From Strigops habroptila (lineage: Eukaryota; Chordata; Aves; Psittaciformes; Psittacidae): a stretch of DNA of 64,000 nt. Positions within the stretch are counted from its first letter, which is position 1. Each line of letters begins with the position of its first letter. The notes under the pieces are model-generated. The model did not search any database. It had not been told where the DNA came from and was given only the letters and a program-made list of their open reading frames with translations. The stretch covers positions 93,384,283 to 93,448,282 of the forward strand of contig NC_044277.2 of assembly GCF_004027225.2 (NCBI RefSeq). The letters run 5' to 3'. The position numbers and the translations under genes are program-made. This document shows positions 55,685-64,000 of the stretch, piece by piece.

Positions 55685-55955
55685 CTCCACCATTCTGTTT
55701 TGAACAGTAAACTGTTATTTGACGACAGGCTCTTCTGGAGAAAGCTCCGCAGAAAGCCTCCACAAAGCTTACACATCAGCCCTGGATCTGCCTGGGTGAC
55801 CATTTTATAGTGAGTCAAAAGCCAGGTGCTGCTCCAGAGTTTGTCTATCTCTGCCATGACTGTCTTTAGAGTGCATGGATAACTGTCCACAGGCTGCCGA
55901 AGGACTTTACTTAGAGTTGGATCCTGAGGATAAGCATCCATGAATAACTCAGAGT
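55685..55955 (-). CDS. Candidate coding exon of an unidentified minus-strand gene
   Basis: Read on the minus strand, a long T-rich tract ending in GGTAG is followed by 271 bp open in one frame (89 full codons, phase 1 at entry, two bases over at exit) and then a donor GAG/GTAATA. The peptide looks protein-like, with four Trp, mixed helical segments such as TLKTVMAEIDKLWSSTWLL, a CKLCGG motif and FLRSFLQKSL. The next in-frame triplet past the donor is a stop, as expected when a frame ends at a splice site. An internal ATG at 55,941 could be a start (T at -3, weak). Its exit phase fits the block at 48,395-48,450. I do not recognise the family; an all-helical repeat protein or a small lineage-specific protein are both possible. 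Chance openness or a decayed gene remains possible. Confidence 0.42.
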
Positions 55956-58099
55956 CTACCAAAAAAAAAAAAAAGAGAAAAAGAAAAAAGAAAAAAGACA
56001 ATGATTACAACCAAAATCAATGCAAGATTTTCTTATTATTATTTAATTACCTCTAATATATCACTCAAGAAATGGTCTCACAAGAAACAAGTTAGAAACA
56101 CTAAATTTTAGAAGAACCCTTTTTCCTGTGTGCACAGGGATTACCTTATGCCTCCTTTCCAGGAGTGCTAAATATAAGTAACATTTTGTTTAGCACAAGA
56201 AATCAGTCATACACTCAATTAAATAGTATGCAACATCCCACTAAATGATCATTAAAACCAACCCAAATTTAATTCAGTGCACAGTGGCTTTGTAGCTCCA
56301 GCTTATCAACGACGCTAACATCTGGGTGACATCATGATGCTGTGGAAGTGGGTAGCAATATTTCTTCATTCTTGGTACTATGTGGGCTTCTGCCAAACTG
56401 TCTTCTTGCAGCTGTTTGCTCGTTCATAGAGATGACAGGAAAAGATGAGCCGAACGTTATGAGAGTGGTAGTGATGAGCTTATAGGAGAAGGCAGGGGAA
56501 GGTGAGAGCAAGCAGGAAGGACGAGTACAGGTGACTGGGAGGGAGCGTGCGGGGCAGAACAGAGGAGCATGCTCAAAAAGTGTGGTGCTCAGAAGGAGCG
56601 GGGCGCTCCGTCTCCAGTCCTACCACAGGGAAGAGGCTCGGCCCTGCCTGAAGGATGGCTGCAGGCACCCAACAACCGCTGCTCCCCACCCCTGGCTCTC
56701 CTCTGGGCCACCCAGCCTGGGGTGGCCTTCACAGCAGCTGCACCTCATGAATATGCAATCTGCTACTACATATGTAGCAGACTGGTAATGCCTCTTCAAC
56801 CTTGTGGCTGTATTGCTTTTCACTTTGCAGAAAAGCCTTGCCAAAACAGCTTTAAAACTGAAGAAAAACCTTTTCTTATATGAAGCTTTAGAAAAAGAAA
56901 CAAAAAACCAAAAGTTTACTAAATCCTATAGGATTGTCTAGGGGTTGCAATTCTCCTTTTAGGTAAATGCAAACCATGTGTTTTCCAAGTTTCTTCTCCC
57001 CCCCCACCCCCTTTTTTTTAACAGAGCTTTTTGAACTTGTCTTATTCTTGGAGAACAAGTTAAAACTTAAAAAGTCCCCAATGTGGATAAAGGATAGACA
57101 ATATTATCATATTTTAGTATTAAAAATCTCTGGAGAGGTGTTTCCGCCTTCCCAAACCAAACATTTCCATACCAGTGATTAATATCTGAATTAATATAAA
57201 TATGTATATGCAAATGAATGCTTACCTACTTATTGTACTAAATGAGCTAGAAATGTCTTGGCATTCTCATAACAAGTGCACTGAGTATCACTGTGAAGGC
57301 TTGTCTTCAGCTAAAATGTAAGTGAATATACAGTTTTGAAGGAAACAATACCATGCAACTTTAGGCAACAGATTTTCACTCCTAAGTAAATAATATCCTC
57401 TATAAAATGCTTCCCAGTAATAAAAGTTCTTCTCCGCAAATCCATTGGGGAGAGTTCAAAGTGTTTATGAATCACACTGAATAAAGGTACTCTGTGAACT
57501 GGAGTGACACAGTTGTACAATGTTTTCTTCTTGCAAACAGGACGAAGAACGAGGGCCCACTTTCATCTCAGCTTCCACCTCTGAGCCTTAAGCATGCTCT
57601 TCTTTGATCATGATCATCCAGTATCATCATGTTATTTTAAAGGCCAAGGTTTTTTTTTCCGTTAATGGAAAGTATCTCTCCAACTTTGTTCTGCTTGGAT
57701 CAAAATAGGCAACAGAAAGATGGTGGGAAAGGTGTTCTTCAGCAGCATCTCTCTGCTGTGGCCTAGTCCTTTGCAGTTCAACAAAGCTAAAATCACCCCG
57801 TTACACCTATTTAAATGCAGCATAGAATGTCGAGGCAAAACATATGTTACCAAGGTGAATGTTACAGACAAAAAAACCCACTCAGAAGTAACACAGGTTG
57901 GTTTGGGTTTTGTTTTGGTTTTGTTTTTTTTTTTTTTAAGGAGAATGAGATGCCGCCTTTCCCTGCCTTGAGGATGCGTGCTACAGAGTGACAGGAAGCG
58001 AGGTGTCCCGGGAATCGCCTTAATTGCCCGCAGTGTTTCCTCTCGGGTGGCTCTATGCCCTGCTGCTGTTAGTTACTGCTCAGGCCATGCCCGGGTGAG
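55956..58099. other. Intergenic flank between the candidate exon and the CpG-rich block
   Basis: Unique sequence with an octamer at 57,208 and a TTTTGG/poly(T) tract at 57.9 kb. I looked on the minus strand for an upstream coding exon ending in phase 1 to precede the 55.7 kb block and found none that convinces. Confidence 0.5.
57899..57937. repeat. (TTTTGG)n plus poly(T)
   Basis: GGTTTGGGTTTTGTTTTGG followed by TTTTG and a long T run, the complement of the A-run plus CCAAAA pattern seen at 23.5, 33.1 and 55.1 kb. Confidence 0.85.
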
Positions 58100-59290
58100 G
58101 GTCCCGCTTGTTGCATGAAGAACACGTCCCATGCGAGGACCTTTCCGCGGGGGGGAAGCGGAGAGCCCCACACGGCCCGGCACCGCCCCTTCCCTCCCTA
58201 CCCCGCAGCGGGCGGTGCGCGGCCTCGGAGCGCCCTCCCCCGCGGGAGGTAGGCTCCTCTACCCCGCTCCGCGGCCGCGTATCTCCCGCAAAGCGGGTGG
58301 ATCGTTGCGAGGGAGAAGGGTCGTGCCCGCCCGTGTGGACAGGCCCGCGCCTGGGATGAAGGGGAGCGCTGGAGGTCGGAGCTGCGCTGGACGAGGGAGG
58401 GTGGTTAGGGAGAGGAGGTGCGTTTTGTGCGCAGCGCGGAGTTAATGTGAGAGCTGATTAACCCGCACAGTCCGGCGAAGGGGCGAGCTCGCCGATTCCC
58501 AGCGGCGAAAGGTGGCCGGTGAAGCTGCGGAGACTCCTCGGCCAGGCCCAATGTGGCGCGTTGCGCTGCGGTGGGCAGCCCGCCCTCCCGGCAAAAGAGC
58601 CATCGAGGGCGCGCAGGAACACGTTTCGCGGGAGGGAGGGTTTGCCTCCAGAAAGATCAGCCCGAGTCGACTCCAGAGCGTTTCTCACAGCCTGCGGAGC
58701 TGGGGGTGTGGAAAAGACCAACGGCAAGGGCTGCAGTTAAATAAGCCTGAGAGCCAGTAATCCTCGGCTTAAGAGGGAGAGCAGGGAAAAATCTGCCTCG
58801 GTGCTAAATCTGCGTGTTCTTAAGGCATTTTAACCGGTGGGGACTGTAGTGTGATTCGCACAGGAAGCCCGTGGTCGGTGCCGGGAGCGCCCGGTGCTGC
58901 TGCTGCAGATGTGCCCGGACGCTTTCCCTCAGACCAAGTTCTGCTCCGTGAGCCGGGCGAGCCGCCGGTGCCGGGCCGCAGCCCCACGCGTGGGAGCGGG
59001 GTCACTGGTGACGGTGCCCTTAGCCCCCCCACCCGGAGGTTTATCGTCGATCGCCAAGTGCGGGTAAATGTGTGGGCACGGCCGCTCTGTCATGCAAACC
59101 TACTGAATTCCAGTTCGAGACTTGCGGTGCTGTGCCGCTCTGTACAACCATGGGGGGAAAGAATAATAACTATAATAATAAGAAGAAGAAGAAGAAAGGA
59201 CCCGGGTTGGGTATCTCGCGTTTTCCCACGTCTGGCAGAAGAGGCTCAGCGCTGCCACCTCGCGTCCCCCGGCCCTAGGAAGCCTGCAGG
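58100..59290. promoter_or_regulatory. Separate upstream CpG-rich block
   Basis: About 1.2 kb rich in CG dinucleotides and GC-box-like runs (densest near 58,140-58,480 and 58,840-59,060), separated from the SOX4 island by about 1.3 kb of AT-rich DNA. It ends in an AAT/AAG microsatellite at 59,161-59,197. No convincing coding frame is inside. It may be an upstream promoter for SOX4, a promoter for a divergent transcript, or a shore enhancer. The boundary is by eye. Confidence 0.65.
59161..59197. repeat. AAT/AAG trinucleotide repeat
   Basis: AATAATAACTATAATAATA followed by five AAG units, at the right edge of the upstream CpG-rich block. Confidence 0.9.
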
Positions 59291-59299
59291 AAACGGAAT

Positions 59300-60670
59300 G
59301 AAGTTTCGAGGCTTTTTTTCTTGTAAAACGTGCAGAAATCTGGCCAATGCTCTTCAAACCGCCTTTTAGGTGGAAGCTGAGTTCTCACACTTTACACCTA
59401 GACTTAAAAATGTGGGGAGCTGGAAGGTGCTTCCAGTCCTGCACTGGAGGATTAGGGGTGGAAGTAATTAACTTCAAGGAAACAGCCAAAAAATTGTAGT
59501 AAAATGCTTTTATAGAGTTTCACATAGTGTTCTTGCACTTGCTTTATTAAGCAATTCTAAATTGCCCTTTTGTAAAGTGTTCTTTCATTCAGGAAATAAT
59601 ACTCTCCTGGCCATCCCATGTTCACACTTTTTGAAGCAAGATTAAATGGAGGTGACTGCTTTCATCAAGATAACACTTAACTCACCTGAAGATAATTTTT
59701 ACCCATGGCACACTGTGACACGACTGGGTGAAAAGCTTCCCTAAAGCTTTTTTCTTTCCATGTCTCTGAGTTTAGTTTGTATTTTTTCTGCTTTAACCTG
59801 TGTCCAGAAACATGAGAATATTTTACTTGCTTTGTAATTTAAACAAATTGAGATTTATATGTAAAACATGATAGTTGGGGTTGAAATCCTTTTAGATAGC
59901 ATGCTTACAGATGGAGCAGCCAGGAGCCACTAGCTGCTCCCAGTCCCAGTTTTTCCCACTGCTGCACATGGGTACCGAGGGTATAGATAAAGCCAGTACT
60001 TACTCCTGGCCCCCAAACTGCTGTGAGCCCCTATTTCCATAGATGGTGGTGGTGTATGGTAGAACAGATTTGATGTGATCTTTGGGGTAGTGGTGGAAAA
60101 AAACATAGCATGATTTACTACTCACCAAGTGCAAAAGTGAGAAACACCACTGATGTCACGGGGTCTCATCAACCTAGTAGAGAGCGGTATTTTATCCAGT
60201 GCTTACCAGAGGCTGAGAGAGGAAACAATGTATTATTTTTGCAAGCAAAGCAATAATTTAGGTTGTATCTTTGCAAACTTTCTTGGTCATGTAGGTGACC
60301 TACCCGAGGAGGTACGTGGAATTCAGGATTTTCCTCAGCACTTCGTGACATTGTAATGAGTCCAGTGTGGGATCTTAATATTCAAAGCTTCTTCTCAAGC
60401 CAGTTAGAAACCACCATAAATTTTCTTGCAAAAATGTCTAACTTATTTTTAGACCTCTTTTTCAGACATTTCAGCTGTTTCCAACCATTATTTTTTGATT
60501 CTGATTTAACAAGTGTTTTTAACTGGTGGTGTGTGGAACAGAAATTTTAACAGCTGTTTTGTCTAACAGCCTTTTCGGTCCCTGGCCTGACGGATGGCGT
60601 GAGGAATCTTTGGGGCAGTAACACTGCCAGTGTTTTTACGGCCTCGCCAACCCTTTACCTGAGTACTGGG
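59300..60670. other. AT-rich gap between the two CpG-rich blocks
   Basis: No protein-coding gene recognised. Base composition returns to AT-rich genome background. The only structured signal is the minus-strand exon-like block at 60,126-60,212, listed separately. Confidence 0.6.
60126..60212 (-). other. Candidate non-coding (5' UTR or lncRNA) exon
   Basis: On the minus strand an 87-bp block is framed by a strong acceptor (pyrimidine-rich TTTCCTCTCTCAG) and a strong donor (CACTTG followed by GTGAGT). All three frames contain stops, so if real it is an untranslated exon. It lies between the SOX4 island and the coding-like exon at 55.7 kb and points the same way, so it could be the 5' UTR of a divergent transcript. 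Chance splice-site pairing is quite possible. Confidence 0.25.
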
Positions 60671-61639
60671 TTATTTGATGCCGCGAGGCCTGAAGCTGTG
60701 CTTCACAGCGCCTCTCACCGCCGCCCTGTTGCTGCCACTGAGCATCGCAGGGCGGAGAGGCCGGGAAATGCGATGGAGCAGCACTCTTCGAAACGCACCG
60801 TGCGCCCTCAGAACGGGCCCGGAGGCGGCGGGGGAGGGGGGGACGGGAGGACGGGGGTCAGGCACAGCTGCACCTCTGCGCCCGAGAGGCTGGTCCCTGC
60901 CCACCGGCCGGGTACAGCTTTCCCCGCCCCTCGCCGCCCCTCCCGCTCCCAGGGGAGCCGGCGGGGCCGGGCCGGACCCCTCAGCCCGCGGTTATGGTGC
61001 TGCGGCGCGCGGGAGCGGCCGCTGGCGGAGCGCAGGGTAAGCAGGCGGTGAGGGTAGCACCTCTGCCCTCCCTCCAACTCCGCGGTGGGGCGATGGGATG
61101 GGTGTCGGCGATCAGCGAGCGCTGCCGCCGGTGCGGAGCTACCCGCTCCGCAGGAGGTGCCGGCTGCGCGTATCGTCCCACTCGCGGCGCCGCTCTCCGT
61201 GTCGGAGGGGGCGTGACGGCAGCGCTTTGCGGCCACTTCGGGAGGGGTGACGACCCCGCCGCAGCAACACCCGCGTGTGGCCAGTGGGCAGACACACATA
61301 CGGACACACACACGCTCCGGCATCCACCCCCTCTCCCGGAACCCCCGGCAGCGGTGCGGGGTCACCGGGGCGGCGCGCCGCTTTGTGCGGGCAGGTGTCC
61401 CCTCCACCACCACCACCACCGCCCGCTTTAATTATTGCATTATGATGATTTTTGCTGATTTCCCAATTTTTCCCCGGCAGGGTGGGAGGAAAGGGAGGAA
61501 GAGGGGGGTGGGGGTCGCGGGCACGTGTTCGGCGGGGCGGCGCGCGGGGCTTGCCCTCCTTTGCCCCCTTTCAAAAAGTCCTCCCCGCCGCCGCCGCCGG
61601 GAATGAGGTCAGCGCGGGCGCTTCCCATTGCACGCGGGG

Positions 61640-61785
61640 CGCGATTACCGCGCCGCCGCGCCCGCCAATCGCCGCGCGGCGGGCGGGGCTTGGCACGCGG
61701 AGGCGTTGGATACAGCGCCCGATTGGCCGCGGGGCGGGCCGCGAAAGGATAAAGCGGGCGCGGGGCGGGCGCGGGGGTCCGCTCT
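61640..61785 (+). promoter_or_regulatory. SOX4: SOX4 core promoter
   Basis: A dense set of promoter elements lies just upstream of the inferred transcript start: CCAAT at 61,665-61,669, a GC box at 61,681-61,689, an inverted CCAAT (ATTGG) at 61,722-61,726, a second GC box at 61,731-61,739 and a TATA-like GATAAA at 61,748-61,753. The two CCAAT boxes are in opposite orientation about 57 bp apart, suggesting NF-Y, with Sp/KLF factors at the GC boxes. A GATAAA at this place predicts a start near 61,775-61,785. The elements are read directly; factor binding and the exact start are inferred. Confidence 0.7.
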
Positions 61786-62753
61786 CAGGCTGCAGCCGGC
61801 CGAGTGCGGCTGTGCGCGGGGCAGCGCCCGGCGGGCGGGGGGCGGCGGCGGCTCCGCGGGGCTCCGCGAGTGCGGAGCAGCAGCAGCAGCGCCGGCAGCA
61901 GAACCAGAACAACCACCACCGGCTGCGGCGGCGGCGGCGGAGGAGGAGGACGGGGCTGTGCGCCCGGCTCGCTGCTCTTCCTGCCGGGGACGTACACACT
62001 CGTTCATGCACGGGCGCTTTTTTTTAATTCTTCGTGATTTTTTTTCCTAATTATTTTTTTTCCTTCTTTTTCTTATTTTTTCTTTTTTTTTTTTTTTTCC
62101 TGAGGGGTTTTCTCACTCAGCGCCTCGCAACTACCAAATCCTACCTGCACAAACTCCTGACCGCCGAACCCGCCGCTGCCACCACGACGAGTCCTGGAGC
62201 CGGGGTTTTAGGGGCTTTGGGGGCGCGCCGCCGCCTCCCCCCTGCCACCACTCCCCCTCCCCCGCCGCCGGTGCACGCTGGCCGTGCCCAGCGCTGAGAG
62301 ACTTTGTGCGCCGGGCGCGCTGCTCTGCTGAAACGCCGCGAGCAGGCAGATAGCACTTGTGAACTGCTGGACCACAGCTGCTTCGGGGAGGGGGGAGACC
62401 CGAGGTGGTGACGAAAAAAAGCAGAGGGACATTCTCCCCTCCAAAAAAAACCCAAACCCGTAACACGCCAAGGAAAAAGCCAACTTGGACGGGCGGCTCG
62501 CGGCGCGGCTTTTGCAGAAACTCTGTCACTCTGTCTGACCGCGGGCGGCCCTGCCGCTGCCGCCGCCGCCTCGAGGGGGAGAGGACCGCGCCGCCGGGGA
62601 CGAGGCGCCGGTGTGGAAGTACAAGTGGTGCGGGGAGCGGGACCGCGGCCGCGGGGGGCTGCGCCGCCCCGGTACCGCTGTGAGAAGTTGCGCGCCCTGC
62701 CCCGCGCCGGAGCGGCGCTGAGGCCCGGCGAGCCCCGCGCCGCCGCCGCCGCG
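61780..62753 (+). other. SOX4: Inferred SOX4 5' untranslated leader
   Basis: About 970 bases separate the inferred start from the ATG, a long leader if transcription begins at the GATAAA-directed site. It is strongly low-complexity: GC-rich with CAG/CGG-type triplets near 61,876-61,950, a T-rich stretch at about 62,018-62,100, and more CCG triplets just before the ATG. One upstream ATG (62,006) opens a 14-codon ORF ending at 62,050. No other ATG was seen between it and the main start. These features point to translational control, but leader boundaries rest on promoter motifs only. Confidence 0.55.
62006..62050 (+). CDS. Short upstream ORF in the SOX4 leader (14 codons)
   Basis: ATG at 62,006 in the inferred leader, TAA at 62,048-62,050, about 700 bases before the SOX4 start. 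It runs into the T-rich tract, so half of it is Phe/Leu/Ile codons. The context at -3 is T, so initiation is probably inefficient. It could damp SOX4 translation or be neutral. It exists only if transcription starts upstream of 62,006 and no intron removes it. Confidence 0.3.
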   Translation: MHGRFFLILRDFFS

Positions 62754-64000
62754 ATGGTGCAGCAGACCAACACGGCGGAGAACACGGAGGCGCTGCTGGC
62801 CGCCGAGACCTCCGACTCCGGGGCCGGCATCGAGCTGGGCATCGCCTCCTCCCCCACGCCGGGCTCCACCGCCTCCACGGGGGGGAAGGCGGACGACCCG
62901 AGCTGGTGCAAGACGCCCAGCGGGCACATCAAGCGGCCCATGAACGCCTTCATGGTGTGGTCGCAGATCGAGCGGCGGAAGATCATGGAGCAGTCCCCCG
63001 ACATGCACAATGCCGAGATCTCCAAGCGCCTGGGCAAGCGCTGGAAGCTGCTCAAGGACAGCGACAAGATCCCCTTCATCCGGGAGGCGGAGCGGCTGCG
63101 CCTCAAGCACATGGCGGACTACCCCGACTACAAGTACCGGCCCAGGAAGAAGGTGAAGTCGGGCAACAGCTCCGCCAAGCCCGGCGACAAGGCGGACAAG
63201 GGCGGCGGGGGCGGCGCCGGTGGGGGCAGCGCGGGCGGCGGCACCGGCGGCCCCGCGGCCTCCGCCAAGCCCGCCCCGAAGAAGGGCGGCGGCGGCGGCT
63301 CCAAGCCCTCCCCCGCGGGCGGTGGCGCGGGCGCGGGCGGCAAGCCCCATGGCAAAGCAGCGGCGGGCGGAAAAGCTGCCCCCTTCCCGGGGGAGCCGCC
63401 GGCTGCGCTGCTGCCGCCCGAGCACCAGGCGCTGTATAAGCCCCGGGGGGCGGCGGGCGCGCCCTCGGGCCCCGGCAAGCCGCTGGCCGAGAAGAAGCTG
63501 AAGCGAGTCTACATCTTCGGGAGTGGGCAAGCGGCGGCCGCCTCCGCCTCCCCCGGCGGCGCCGTGCCCGGCAGCCCCACGCTGAGCAGCTCGGCGGAGG
63601 CCGGCGACCCATTGAGCCTCTACGAGGAGGGGGGCGGCGGGGCGGGCCGGCCCGACGGGGACTGCGGCGGCGCCGCCTGCCCCTCGCCCTCCGGCTCGGG
63701 TTCGCCCTCGGATCACCGCAGCTACACCAGCCTGCGCGCCTCCTCCCCAGCCCCCTCGACGGCGCATTCCTCCTCCGCGTCCTGCCACTCCTCCTCCTCT
63801 TCCTCCTCCGGCTCCTCTTCGTCGGACGACGAGTTTGAGGACGACCTCTTGGACCTGAACCCCAGCCCCGGCTTTGAAAGCATGTCCCTAGGCAGCTTCA
63901 GCTCCTCGGTGCTCGACCGGGACCTGGATTTTAACTTCGAGCCCGGCTCGGGCTCTCACTTTGAGTTCCCAGACTACTGCACGCCGGAGGTAAGTGAGAT
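62754..64000 (+). CDS. SOX4: SOX4, SoxC-group HMG-box transcription factor (3' end beyond the window)
   Basis: SOX4 is a nuclear transcription factor that binds the minor groove at AACAAWG-type sites and bends DNA, acting in neural, cardiac, lymphoid and other progenitors. The frame starts MVQQTN with a good initiation context (G at -3 and +4) and is open for 415 codons to the window edge. Residues about 59-127 form the HMG box ([19 protein letters not shown], then [17 protein letters not shown], ending [10 protein letters not shown]). A Gly/Ala/Lys-rich linker (about 136-242) follows, then the [11 protein letters not shown] block at 245-255, a serine run at 346-357, an acidic [11 protein letters not shown] segment at 358-368, and the SoxC transactivation region through [13 protein letters not shown]. 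From the known mammalian C-terminus, about 18 residues lie outside. The linker is shorter and differs from human, as is usual for this region. HMG box and C-terminus separate SOX4 from SOX11 and SOX12. No frame break is seen. The gene is normally intronless. Confidence 0.98.
   Translation, partial: MVQQTNTAENTEALLAAETSDSGAGIELGIASSPTPGSTASTGGKADDPSWCKTPSGHIKRPMNAFMVWSQIERRKIMEQSPDMHNAEISKRLGKRWKLLKDSDKIPFIREAERLRLKHMADYPDYKYRPRKKVKSGNSSAKPGDKADKGGGGGAGGGSAGGGTGGPAASAKPAPKKGGGGGSKPSPAGGGAGAGGKPHGKAAAGGKAAPFPGEPPAALLPPEHQALYKPRGAAGAPSGPGKPLAEKKLKRVYIFGSGQAAAASASPGGAVPGSPTLSSSAEAGDPLSLYEEGGGGAGRPDGDCGGAACPSPSGSGSPSDHRSYTSLRASSPAPSTAHSSSASCHSSSSSSSGSSSSDDEFEDDLLDLNPSPGFESMSLGSFSSSVLDRDLDFNFEPGSGSHFEFPDYCTPEVSE

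Larger units (their letters stand above)
60680..64000. promoter_or_regulatory. SOX4 CpG island
   Basis: From about 60,680 to the window end the sequence is very GC-rich with abundant CG dinucleotides and covers the promoter, leader and coding region. This fits the broad unmethylated islands typical of developmental transcription factor genes. Embedded are G-runs able to form quadruplexes (for example 60,821-60,857 and 61,756-61,777) and a CAC repeat near 61,400. The long frames on both strands here reflect scarce stop codons in GC-rich DNA. Confidence 0.85.

Noticed and set aside
56700-56880. Minus-strand block after a strong acceptor near 56,860 as the preceding coding exon
   Set aside because: Open in one frame, but the only donor giving the needed phase (GTGGCC) is weak; not enough to support.
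57220-57300. Minus-strand donor GTAAGC near 57,224 as an upstream exon for the 55.7 kb block
   Set aside because: The sequence before it has an in-frame TAA in the phase required (phase 1).
58108-59369. Frames of 80-170 codons in the upstream CpG-rich block
   Set aside because: All low-complexity GC products, mutually overlapping, with no splice partner.
60599-62027. Several frames of 100-200 codons on both strands in the CpG island
   Set aside because: Overlapping in many frames, Arg/Pro/Gly/Ala-rich, no initiation or family evidence; expected in GC-rich promoter DNA.
62141-63112. 323-codon antisense frame over the SOX4 leader and HMG box
   Set aside because: Same cause; no domain, and it is the mirror of a highly conserved sense sequence.
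62526-63788. 420-codon open frame antisense to SOX4
   Set aside because: Lies exactly over the SOX4 coding region; Arg/Gly/Ala-rich composition results from GC-rich codons leaving few antisense stops.
1-64000. tRNA, rRNA, miRNA, LTR retrovirus or CRISPR features
   Set aside because: No cloverleaf, rRNA core, LTR pair with primer-binding site, or spaced repeat array was found by eye; small hairpin RNAs cannot be excluded without folding.

Overview
The window reads as avian nuclear DNA. It carries several CR1 non-LTR retrotransposons, including 5'-truncated copies ending in the bird-typical ATTCTATGA tail, plus older CR1-like fossils, and I recognised no mammalian L1 or Alu. At its right end is the start of SOX4, a single-exon SoxC transcription factor gene whose HMG box and visible C-terminus are close to the mammalian protein. 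The species cannot be named from this sequence.

Layout. About 1-58,100 is an AT-rich, gene-poor stretch of the kind expected upstream of SOX4. It holds eight recognisable CR1 or CR1-like pieces (near 3.0-3.5, 8.3-8.7, 14.8-15.5, 19.7-21.6, 25.0-25.4, 38.7-38.9, 47.5-47.8 and 52.5 kb), several simple repeats, and long stretches of unique sequence that probably include distal enhancers, though conservation cannot be tested here. Exact POU octamers (ATGCAAAT) look over-represented, with five between 28.4 and 30.1 kb. A CpG-rich block lies at about 58.1-59.3 kb. After an AT-rich gap, the SOX4 CpG island runs from about 60.7 kb to the window end. It contains a compact core promoter (CCAAT, inverted CCAAT, GC boxes, GATAAA) at 61.66-61.78 kb, a long low-complexity 5' leader with one short upstream ORF, and the SOX4 coding sequence from 62,754. 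The gene is cut by the window edge after 415 codons.

The most unexpected signal is on the minus strand. A 271-bp exon-like block at 55,685-55,955 has a long polypyrimidine tract and AG acceptor, a GT donor and one open frame of about 90 codons. A 56-bp exon-like block at 48,395-48,450 joins it in phase, and a possible terminal exon near 42.5 kb is also phase-compatible. A non-coding block with strong splice signals lies at 60,126-60,212. Together they suggest an unidentified transcript running away from SOX4, possibly from the shared CpG region. I do not recognise the encoded protein. This is a hypothesis that needs RNA and cross-species data.
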